Positions 26,701 through 38,700 of a DNA stretch of 64,000 bases are shown here, one piece after another. A model generated the notes under the pieces. It had not been told where the DNA came from and made no database searches. It was given only the letters and a program-made list of their open reading frames with translations. The first letter of the stretch is position 1. Each line of letters opens with the position of its first letter. The DNA is from Heliocidaris erythrogramma (lineage: Eukaryota > Echinodermata > Echinoidea > Camarodonta > Echinometridae), in contig CM046870.1 of assembly GCA_025617745.1 (NCBI GenBank), forward strand, positions 10,406,410-10,470,409, in the 5' to 3' direction. A program made the position numbers and the translations under genes.

Positions 26701-29700
26701 GATTTTACTGTATAGAAGAAACATGCTATTTAACAAATTCGGGGTATTATTTGTCATTATTTCGTTTTTTTCGGGGGGGGGGGTGTAATGTGACGTAAAT
26801 AATGTACATATTGACCTTATGAAAACGTCCCGGGGACAAAAATTTAAGAGATTCACCGTCGTGCTTTGAAACCACAGAACCCGACTTGACATAATAATCT
26901 TATATTGTAGTGGGAACCTAGGATACAGGCTATTAGCTGGCTTGGAAGAGGAGGCAAGGGGTGGACTGGGAAAGGAGAAAAGGAAACTGATATTTAATGC
27001 TATATCATATTATTTTTTGTTTTTGCTGTGATTATCTTATTCATCAAGCATTTTTGATGAAAATGAATTTATATTTAAAAAAAAAATCAGGCTCATGAAT
27101 ACTATGAACGCTCTATTAATCAGACTGTTGACATCCAATCTCTGGGGCATCTAGCAGTGGTGGAGACGTTCATTCTTTTAAGGCAGGTCTTAATAAATAC
27201 TGTCTGAAATGATCTTCGGTTGGAGGGAAATATATTGACCTTTCAACACAGGCTTCACCCCAGGTAGAATTAATGAAATATTCATTTTGATTTGTAATTT
27301 ATTCATAGCGTTGGTAGCCACTCGAAAATTGGAAGAGAATTGAGCCAGTATACAGTTTTACTTGTATCGAAAGATAGACGTGCAAGATATTAATATTCCG
27401 TGGTTTATGATGGATTTTGGCTTAAGCATCTGAAACGAAATCAAAAATATATTCCTGAAGTAGAAGTTCTGTATTGATTTGCATATACTTCTATTTACCT
27501 CGTACACAGGATGCCGATTTGAAGGAAGGTTTTATAAGGTGAGATAAATAATCATATCAATAGATGCAACACTTGCTGTAACAATTTATTTCACAACCCT
27601 TATGAATCATGATATGCTTTTTGCTTGTCTTGAGAGGATAGCTTTTTGTACTAAGTCACGTTTTTTCTATGACGATGGTTTCGTGACAAGTTCTTTGGAT
27701 GCCGAGTTATATCTCCTGACCACTGAATATTCCCATGTATCCTTAAATGTGCCTTACTCCTTGAATGAAGTAGTACTTGAAGAAATTTTTATCATGTTTA
27801 TGATACAATGTTACATGTTCTTTTTTTTTTTGCTGTTATGTGTTTATATTCATGACTTGTTGTGTTTTTTAAAAACTATTGTTTCTTATCATTGTTAACA
27901 GGGCCTCGTGGAAAACCACCACTATTAGTGATAATGAGTCACCCTGTCTAAATATCAGAAATGATGCTTTTAATAGCGAACATTTTAATAAGATTTGAGT
28001 AGTTATTTCTTACAGTTTTTTACGTCGTCGTCCATGTTACTACCCCAGTCACATTAACGAGACCGACAACGAACCAGACGAAATATCTCATTACCCCGAA
28101 TTGCTATGAAATGGTCGGTTTAGAGTCAGTTTGGCAGTGTGCCTCACGTATAAAAGTAAAAAGTAAAAACAAGACTGCTCTTCTATATTACTTCAACATA
28201 CTTATTCTCGTTAAGGTGTATTATAAAAATATTATTCATTTAAAATTGATTTCAGTATGGAGATGTGCTGCCAAGCCCCAACCCTTGTGTCCAGATGGAA
28301 TGCAGTGAAGTGTATGGATTCCGGGCACTCCCAGAACAGTGTAACCTCACATGTGATGTAAGCATTTTGATCGGCTCTATGACACATGCTCCGGCGACAA
28401 TGGCTCCGCGGTCATTATCCTACACTAAAATAATGTCTTAATACAAACACTACACCTAGCACTAACCAACCGAACCTAAAACCCAATTGCCAACCTAACC
28501 TTAACCTAAACTAAATAAAGCCCTGAGCAACTGTCAAAGGAATAATTTTCGCATCACCATCTGATCATCAGCGAGCGTAGTTTCATGAGTGAGGCAGTTA
28601 CAAGATACCCTCAGCAGCTATACATATACAATGGAATTCGCGTTGGACCACATGTAGGCTCGTATCGCAAGGAGGTTTTAATGCGCCTTTTTCCTACGAT
28701 TCTCCAATTTTTAGTTAGTTTCTTGTGATGGACATACTGGAATTCACTTTCATAATTTTTTCCCCACACATTTCTAATTATTTTGTTGGATAATCATGAT
28801 CTCTGATTAGGGTGCGCATCCTCATTTAATAGCAATGTCTTGGCAATGGCGAAAAAAGTGTTTATCTTCACTGGGTGTAGTTATTTTATTGTCTGTGCCC
28901 ACTTCTCGGTAGCTTGATATCATTGCCTCTTTGCGTAAATTGTACGCAAACCCTGTAAATTTTGGAGGCAAATATCGAACTGTATCACGATTTCGGTCCC
29001 TGACACTCCCCTTGCTCTCCTGGGCCCTCTTGCATAAAAAGTTGCGTTTAATCGCAACTCAAAAAAAATAAACGCAACTTGATTTTCAACCCGTCAGGAT
29101 CGCGTATTTTGGACTTGCGTTTAATATTTTGAGATGTGATTAAACGCAACTTTTTATGCAAGAGGGCCCAGATGGCGATTTATTGCAATTAGAACAGAAA
29201 AAGGACAATCTTTACTTTCGTTTTACACAAGAATATTTGTAATCATTCAATAGTTAGATTCTAGGACAACTACCCCCTGGAAAACTACAACTCGGACAAC
29301 TACCCCTGGACAACTACCCCCTGGATAACTACCCCCTAGGACAATTACCCCTTAGGACAATTACCCAGGACAACTACCGCCAGGACAACTAACCCCAGGA
29401 CAATTACCCCCATAAAAATGACAATTGCCCCGATACCCCTGTAGAGCCCACAAATGTAAAAATCAACCACAAATTTAAAAATAACCACAAATGTTAATAT
29501 ATTGCACCCGCAAATGTCAAAATAACCACAATTGTCATAACATGTCAACCACAAGTGTAAAAATAACCACTAATGTAATAAAAAATCGCCCACAAAAGTA
29601 CAAATCGGTTTAACCACAAATGTAAAAACATTTTGCCTACAAATGTATAAAATTTCCATTTTTACCACAAATGTCATAACACCTCGACCGCAAATGTAAA

Positions 29701-32700
29701 AACTGATTGCTTGCACATAATGCACCGATGTAAGTTATTATGGTAAATTGCCACTTGGTCTAATGCCAATTGGTCTAATAACCAACATAGTCTAACATCA
29801 TTCAGTCTATACGTCCATCACCTATTCGTCTAATCAACATTTCGTCTTATAATCATTTAGTCTAATAATCAGTTTTTGAACTCACTTTGTCTAATCACCA
29901 CTTCGTCTAAAAAAACATTTGGTCTAATACCCATTTGGTGTAAACATCACTTGGACTAATAACCAGTTTATCTAATGTTCACTTGGTCCAATATCTATTT
30001 CGGCTAAAACCAGTTGGTCTAATAACCAAAATGGTCTAGTCATCATTTCGTCTAATAGCCATTTTGTCTTAACCCAGTTGTCTAACACTGACATCGTCTA
30101 ATCATCACTTCGTCTAATTGCCATTTTTTCAAATCATCGTTTGGTCCAAATCTCAGTTCGTCTAATAACCGTTTAGTTTAATGTTCACTTGGTCTAATAT
30201 CCATTTGGTCTAATACTACAAATAGGTTAGCATGTTATAGTTATATAGGTTTATTGCCACTTGGTGTATAGCGAGTTGGTCTAATAGCCAATTGGTCTAA
30301 CATCATTCGGTCTAATATCAGTTGGTCTAATAACCTCCATTTCTCAGCCATTAAATATTTCATCATTAAAATCACGTGAAGTATTAGTAACCATATCACA
30401 CATTTGAGCAATGCAATTTTTTAATTTAATATTGAATGGCCTTAATGCTTAGGTCAGACGGACAGATACGCGCGATACGCATGTCTGCGGATGTGCATCC
30501 GTAAAAATCCGTAGAAATCCGCAGCAATCCGTATCATGCGTATCATCCGTAAGTGCATCCGTAAAAATCCGTGGGAGTGCGCAGGAATCGAGGTCTTCCG
30601 CGAAAAAGTTTTGAAAATCTCAAAATTATTTTAAATTTCCCGCGCAAGGTCTTTTGCGCAGAATTTAGGTAGAATTTGCGTATTGTTCCGTATCATGCGT
30701 ATTGATCCGTATCTTTGCGTATTTTTGCGTAAAACGTCCGTATCCATCCGTAACCTAATCCGCAGGATCCGCAGACATACGCAGATCCGCAGCGTGAATT
30801 TTGAAAATCTGTAGTAGTAGTAGTAGTAGTGTTCTCTCCAAAGATCGAATCGCAACTGAAGTGATGCTCCACAAGCCGCGGTATATATGCGGATGTTGCG
30901 GACGAGGAGAAAGCCGACATCCGTGTGCGTATGCGTATCGTGCGCAGGACTTCCGTATCTTCCGCAGAACATCCGTATCTAGTCCGCATCTTGCGCAGAA
31001 TTTAAGTGACACTAGCGTGGCACATCCGCCAAAGGGGTGTCTTCCGCAGAACATCCGCAGGATTTGCGTATTTCATGCGTATTGCATCCGTATCTCATGC
31101 GTATCTACCGTGGTTTTTTGGCTTTTTGCGCAGATTTTCAACAATTTCTGCGGGTGAAATTATTTTTTTTTACGGATGCATCCGCAGACATCCGTACATG
31201 TCCGTCTGACCTAAGCATAAGGGGGACATCGAATATGTTGCCCGCAACAGAATCATATTGCCCAGAGTCGAAGACGAGGCAATATGGTTCTTTTAAGGGC
31301 AACATTTACGATATTCCCCGAAAGTAGAGCCAGTCAATAGTATTATTACCTATATCATGTATATCATGTATATGTCTATCTTGTAGCAATGACGGAGACG
31401 TCTGTTTGCCTGTCAGTATCTCTGATTTCAGATTATTCATGCAGGTATGTAATCTGGGCCAAGCAATTGTGACGTAAATTGGTATCGCGCTTATTCATCG
31501 CTTAAGCCTACAGAAGAAGTTTAGAAGAAGTTTATTAGAAAAAAGTTTATTATGACTCAACGACCCACATGGGGTATGGGAGTATAATACAAAGTATGTA
31601 CAAAATTAAAATATAACTAGAATTTAATTCGTCATGAGGACGAATTAGGTGGTCTGTCTTTCAATTTGTATGATGATTGTAATCAGGATGATCATAATAA
31701 TGGGAAAATACTAAACTGAAGATAGGAAGTCAAGAATGCCACGCATGGAGGTGATGATCATGACGGTGATGATATTATATCATCACCATCATCATTATAT
31801 CATCATGACAGTGGTGATGATAATGACGTTGATGATAATCATGATGATGATCAGTATATCATCATAACAGTGATGATGATAATCATCAGCATCATCATGA
31901 ATATCATGACATTGATGATGATAATGATGCTGGTGATAATCATCATCATGAATATCATGACAGTGATGATGATAATGATGTTGATGATAATCATGATGAT
32001 GATCATTATATCATCATGACAGTAATGACGATAATGATGTTGATGTTAATCATCATTATCAACATCATCATGAATAGGATGACAGTGATGATGATAATGA
32101 TGTTGATGATAATCATGATGGTGATAATGATGATGATGGGGATAATGATGATGAACATGACTGCAATGACAGTGACCTTAACCAATGCCAAATATAAAAG
32201 AGAGATCACGTTTTGTTATGAAGATACGACCATAAGTTGATTTTTAAAAAATGGCGCCTGGATGACGTCACGATACTCTGATGACCTTGAAAAAGTTGCG
32301 GGAACTTGACGTTATTGGGACTGATGACTGACTAAAATTTGAAGATAATTGACTAAGCCAATTTTGAGATGTCAAATAGCACTATTTGACATTGCAGGAT
32401 ACCTTGGAGCTAAACCCAATAGCTTTAATACACGACAGGCAATCACAATTTCCATAGGGTTGTACACAAACTACTGCACACTACTTTCCAATAGACAAAA
32501 CACGCAAAAAAATGGGCTCTACAACCCCCCCCCCCCGAACAAAATTTTAGCCCCCCGGACAATTACGCCCCTGACAATTAACTATCCGAGAATCGGGCGG
32601 GGGGGGGGGGTAGTTGTCCGGACGTAATTGTCCAGGGTGTAATTGTCCGGGGGTACTTGCCCCGGGGGTAATTGTCCTAGGGGCAGTTTTCCAGCGGGTA

Positions 32701-35700
32701 GTTGTCTGTGGGGTAATTGTCCAAGGGGATAGTTTCCCAGGGGGTATTTGTCCGGGGGTAGTTGTCCGGGGGTTATTGTCCAGGAGGTAGTTGTCCAGAT
32801 ACGATTTGTTATTCCCCCCCCAAAAAAAAAAAACAAAAAAAACAACAAACAACAAACAAACAAAAGCAAAACAAAACAAAACAAAACAAAAAACCCCGAC
32901 ATCATGCAGGTATTCCTATTCGTCACAAAATATATCAAGTTTTGCGATGTTGCAATACATGCCAGTGAGGATATGTGTCCCCGACCGGGTCCGCTCGCTA
33001 TTCATAAAGACCGCTATTCATTTAACACGCATTATAAACAGCGGTCCTTATGAATAGTTATGAATAGTGGTCCTTATGAACGGAGGTCCTTATGAATAGC
33101 AAGGTAATTTGGTTTGCTCGCTATTCATAAGGACAGCTATTCATACAAAACCGCTATTCATTTAGTCACGCGTTATGGATAGCGGTCCTTATGAATAACT
33201 GGTCCTTATGAATAACTGGTCCTTATGAATAACGGTCCTTATGACTAGCGAGGTTACCCCCCGGGTCCGCTTGCTATTCATAAAGACCCTACTACTTCAA
33301 ATATTGTACTTTACTCTATAACTGTAGTATGTTGATGGGACTACTTTTGCAAATGTGCTAATAATCAATGTTCATTATTGATGTTCTCTTTCTTTCACCA
33401 ATATACCACAGTGTTTCCACTGTGGTATATTGGTGAAGGTTCGTGATTCTCATACAAGCGGTCATGGGTTCCAAATTTGCTCCATGCCCACATCCTTGGG
33501 TAAGGTGTTTCATTGACGTATATATCTCCCGACCGACCAAGGTGCATTAGATATTTTCCTAGTAAATCCGTGGTAATAATAAATGCAGGGCCATATAGAG
33601 GAGCAGTATCAATACTGATGAGGCTGTCCAAGTAAATAAAAGCATGTTATTATCATCATTATATTTATTGTTATTATCATTGTTATCATTATTATCATCA
33701 TCATCAACATCATCAACATTTAACTCTTAATTCATCCCTGTTTTTTCCCCAACAGGGTGACCTGATTTATAAAGAAGGCCAGTGCTGCCCCGAGTGTGGT
33801 GAGTGGCAATTTGATAAACATACCTTTCAAAAACTATTTTCAATTTTCAATAATGTATGCATAGCCACACCCACAAGCATACGATGACAAGCTTCTGCGC
33901 ACATTTTCGATGTAAAAAGAGAATGGGCGAATCGAGTCGCTGCAAGATTGGTAGAGACGTTGAGACATGTATTTTGCATGAACAGATTTCATCCATAAAA
34001 AAAACTTATAATTTGGTTTGAGGCTGTTTAAAGATAATATCTTCCATTCTGATTTAAATAAATTAAATATATGGAGAAACATTCTTATATGTGGTATGAA
34101 AATATATAAAATTATACTTTTCTGTGTTCAAAATCAATCCGTTACAATTAAACCAATTCGATACTTTACGCAATTCAACATTAATAAGACTACATAAAAC
34201 ACAGTGTCATTGAATGAGTATAAGATATTGGTGTCATCAGCAAAGAGAATGAATTTCAATTTGTCGGAACAGTGTGAGAGGTCATTTACATAGCGTAAAA
34301 CAGAAGTGGGCCCAAGATTGACCCCTGGGGTACACCACATGATATTATTAATGAATCAGATAAAACACCATTGAACGATACACACCGAGTTCTACTATGT
34401 AAATAACTTTTAAACAAAATAAGTGGATTACCTCTTATCCCATAACGGTAAAGTTTAGACAGTATAGAAAAGTCAATAGTATCAAAAGCTTTGCTTAAGT
34501 CTAAGAAGACACCAATGGTATGTAATCTTTTGTTGAGTGCGTTAATTAGATAATCATGGAGATCGATAACAGCCATTTCTGTTGACACATTCTTTAGAAA
34601 ACGTACTGATTTTCATTCAAACGATCATTGGCAGTCCATCGTTACGATGAAGACTAAGAACAATTCCTAGTGTTTATCTAGTGTTTTCGTGGGTGACACG
34701 TCATATGCTTCGCCGACATATGCTCCGCCGACAACTGCTCCGAAAAATGCGACAAGTGCTCCGCGACAAATGCTCCGGGACAATTGCTCCGCCGATATTT
34801 GCTCCGCCGACACTCGCTCCGCCGACACTTGCTCCGCCGACAGTTGCTCCGCCGACAATTGCTCCGCGACAAATGCTCCGCCGAAATACAGGGTTGGAAA
34901 AAAGTTTGGAATATTTTTTTGGCGATGAGTATGTCTGATTTTAAATGCTAGTTTCTACTATATTGTGATGAATAATTCATCCAAATCGGATTAACTGTGT
35001 TGAATGAAGTCTACTGTTCCATCTTGTACCAAAGATTACGTAATATTGTTAAACATGAACCACATGTTGTCAGATTTGCTGTATTTGTGTTTGAACATCT
35101 TGTTATACATTTCTGTACTTCACGTGGAATTTTGAAAAAGCTACGTGCAGTTTGCAGTCATTTTGAGGACTTCGGTATAGCAATTAAACTGTATCTGATT
35201 ATTTAACTTTTTCGTTAGACATTTGCAAAAACAGCAAATATACGCTTCCGAATTCCAAGTGGACCTCTGCACTGTGTGATAAGCCTGATTTTTAATGTTG
35301 TGCTTTCAAAGTTAAAAAGGGACACATATCTTTTATTTGAACCTCAAAGAAGAACTTAAAATGACGAAGGATATGTTTAAGACAAGAAATAATTCTTGGA
35401 ATAAAAATATTCCAAACTTTTTTCCAACCCTGTATGCTCCGAAATTGAGACATATGGAAAGGCCAAACAAGAGAGAGAGCGCGAAGCGACCGAGCGGGTA
35501 ACAGGGGAGCTTTTGCTTGTGAAATTGAAGGATTTTTAGTAAAAAAAAATGTAAGTTTTCAAAAATTTCTGGTGGCAACCGTGGGCATAGGAAGGTCGGG
35601 CTAGACAAAGGATCGGGTGGGGGATCACCCCCCCCCCTGAACCTTTGTCTGATCCCGGTGGAGCCCGACGTTCTTACGCCGGAGGCAGGCAGCCCCCCCC

Positions 35701-38700
35701 CCCCCCCCCCGCTGCCTACGGCCATGGATATCATACTGTAGAAGGATAAAAACAATGAAAATTGAGAGTAAACTCTCTCATAAAAAGAATAACATCAGGC
35801 AAGATAAAAGGATAAATAAATGCATATATGAAAGAGATAGAAAGACGAAAGGATAAGGCTCGAAGGATTCAAGGATATTGGAAGATTGTGCAATTGAAAT
35901 TTCATCTTGTCCATTTTTTGGGGGAGGGGCTTTAGCGACTTTTTGAGAGTCATTTAGCCCCAAAGCCCCCCCCCCCCACCCCCCGTAGAGCCGCTCCTGG
36001 ATAAACACAAAGAATAACAAAAAGAAATAACTAAGAGAAAAATTAATATAAAAGAAAAGCAAATAATAACATAAGCAAAGATAGAACGAGAGAAGGATAA
36101 AGCAAAGAATAATATAAGAAAAGAGAGAGAGGAGAAGACAGAGGGGAAAAAACATATTAAAGAAAGATATATATTGGAGCATAATTTGGCGGAGAAATTT
36201 TCGTATTTGTCGCGGAGCACTTTTCGCATTTTTCGGAGCAGTTGTCGGCGGATAATTTGTCCACGGAGCATGTCATGGAACCCACGGAGCAAACAGAGCA
36301 AATATCGTAATTTCGGAGCATATTTCGGCGGAACAACTGCCGGCGGAGTAACTGTCGGCGGAGCAAGTGTCGTTATTTCGGAGCATATTTCGGCGGAGCA
36401 ATTGTCGCCGGAGCAAATGTCGGCGGAGCAACTGTCGGCGGAGCAAGTGTGGGCGGAGCAAATATCGGCGGAGCAATTGTCCCGGAGCATTCGTCGCGGA
36501 GCACTTGTCGCATTTTTCGGAGCAGTTGTCGGCGGAGCATATGTCGGCGGAGCATATGTCATGGAACCGTTTTCTTGAGTGACTCCACAGTTCAATTCTA
36601 CTGGCACTGCGGAAGCCACAGATATTGCATTCATAAGGTTTGTCAACATTATAAGGACAAGATCCTGCAGCATGCCTGGCAGCTCGTTTGCTCTCAGTAG
36701 CTTGATGGCGTTCTGCTTCTGCTGTATTAGCTGCTGTAGCAACAAGTCGCCTCAACTCAACACGTTGAGAAGCTATGTTTTCTAGAGTGTGAGGGGCGAT
36801 CTTTGTGCGTTTTAGCTGCCTTTTCAAAGTGTCCTTGTAGCGGAGTAAGGGTCGTCCAACAGACCTTTTGCCTGTCTGCAATTCCCCATAGAAGGTTTGT
36901 CTTGGTAGGCGCTCCTTATTAATACGAATGACCTGTCCAGCGCAGTTGAGACCGCAACACAACAGATTCTAAGCTGATCACACCAGCACGTTGTAGCACT
37001 TCCTCATTAGAAATGTGGTCTTACCAGCGTATGGCCATAATGGAGCGTAGCTGTCTTTGATAGACCCTTGAAAGTCTCTTAATGTGTCGACGATACAGGG
37101 TGTATGCCTCCGAAGAATACAGCAATGATGGTAAAATGACTGGGCAGTACACCGCAATCTTGGTGACAATTTTACACCTCTCCTTTTCCAAAGACGATCT
37201 TTCAGCTTTCGGAAGGAGACGCAGGCTGCCTGTATACGTAGACCTACTTCAGTGTCTAGGTTAGTATCATTGGTAACTGTACTGCCAATATATGTGAAGC
37301 TTTTTTGTGACAGGAAGTGGAGTAGCATTAAGAAGAATGCTTGGATCATGGTACTCTACACCTGTAGGTGGCTGATACATTACTTCTGTCTTTGATGCAT
37401 TGATGGTCAAGCCGAAGTCTGCGGCTGCGGAGGAAAAGTGGTCAACCAGATGTTGCAGATCTACTTCCGAGTGTGCTACAAACATTCAGACCCAAATTCG
37501 GAAAACCGAGCACGGGTATATACTCCGAAAATGGGGTATGAATGTAGAGCCCTCATCATTCAGTGCGAGGCAGTGTGTACAAAAGGCATGGGGAAAATCT
37601 TGCAAAGTCAACCCGCCAACGACATATATATTCTTAAAAATAATGCTGCGTGTCAATTACCTTCAAAATCCGTGAATAATTCGCCATATGAAATGACTTT
37701 CAAATGACAAACATTTGAAATGAATATATCCGCAGCATTATTGTTGAAAATTATATTATCAATAGCAGGTCGACATTGCAGGATTTCCCCCCATGCCTTT
37801 TGTACACACTGTCTCGCACTGAACGATGAGGGCTCTATATTCATCTTGCTCTATACGCCGTTTTCGGAGTTTAAACCTGTGCTCGGTTTTCCGAAGTTGG
37901 GTCTGACTGACAAAGGCTGCATCATCAACATACATCAATTCTTGTACACAAATGTCTACACATTTAGATTTGGCACGACGAGGATTGAAAAGATTACCAT
38001 CTTGTCTTGTGTGCAGCCATACGCCTTCAGAAGGCTTGTTCTTCTTGGAGACTTCCAGGACTGCTGCCAGAAAAAGGGCAAAGAGGGTAGGAGCCAGCGT
38101 GCATCCTTGCTTCACACCGCTTGTTACTGGAAAGGAATCAGACAATTCTCCTCCAACCAGAACATGCACCCCTCATGTTTTCATGAAACAGCTTGATGAT
38201 GTTGATGAATTTGTCCGGGCAGCCGTACTTTCCAAGGATCTTCCACAGAGCTTAACGAGAGACACTATCGAAGGCCTTACGAAAATCTATGAAGCAGATG
38301 TACAGTGGTACGTTTTACTCTCGGTACTTCTCTTGAATCTGGCGGAGTGTGAAGATCATGTCCATTGTACCGCGACTTGGCCTGAATCCACAATGTGATT
38401 CAGGGAGCAGCTCCTCAGACAAAACCTGTAGGCGCATTACTAGAATCTTCGCATACAGCTTCCCTGCAATTGAAAGAAGACTGATGCCACGGTAGTTACC
38501 ACATACTTGTCTGTCACCTTTATGCTTGTATACTGTGACAATAATGCCATCTCTAAATTCGCTGGGCATTGTTTCAGCTTTCCATGATTTAGTGATGATA
38601 TGGAGAAGACGTTTCTTTAAGCTGTCTACCACCATGTTTGAAGACTTCTGCAGGTATCTTGTCGATTCCAGGTGATTTGCCATTGCTGCACAGCTTGATT

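Noticed and set aside
29745..30345. CRISPR-like regular repeats
   Set aside because: Eukaryotic context, units adjacent and degenerate, no unique spacers, no cas genes.
30631..31327. Overlapping 90-118-codon ORFs on both strands
   Set aside because: Products of the ATCCGTA-type word array of the Harbinger-like element.
32016..32240. Met/Ile-rich ORFs
   Set aside because: Translations of the GAT/ATC microsatellite.
34678..36582. ORFs with regular CSAD/APPT/RRSN repeats
   Set aside because: Translations of the GCTCCGCCGACA array in different frames; both strands open equally, no gene context.
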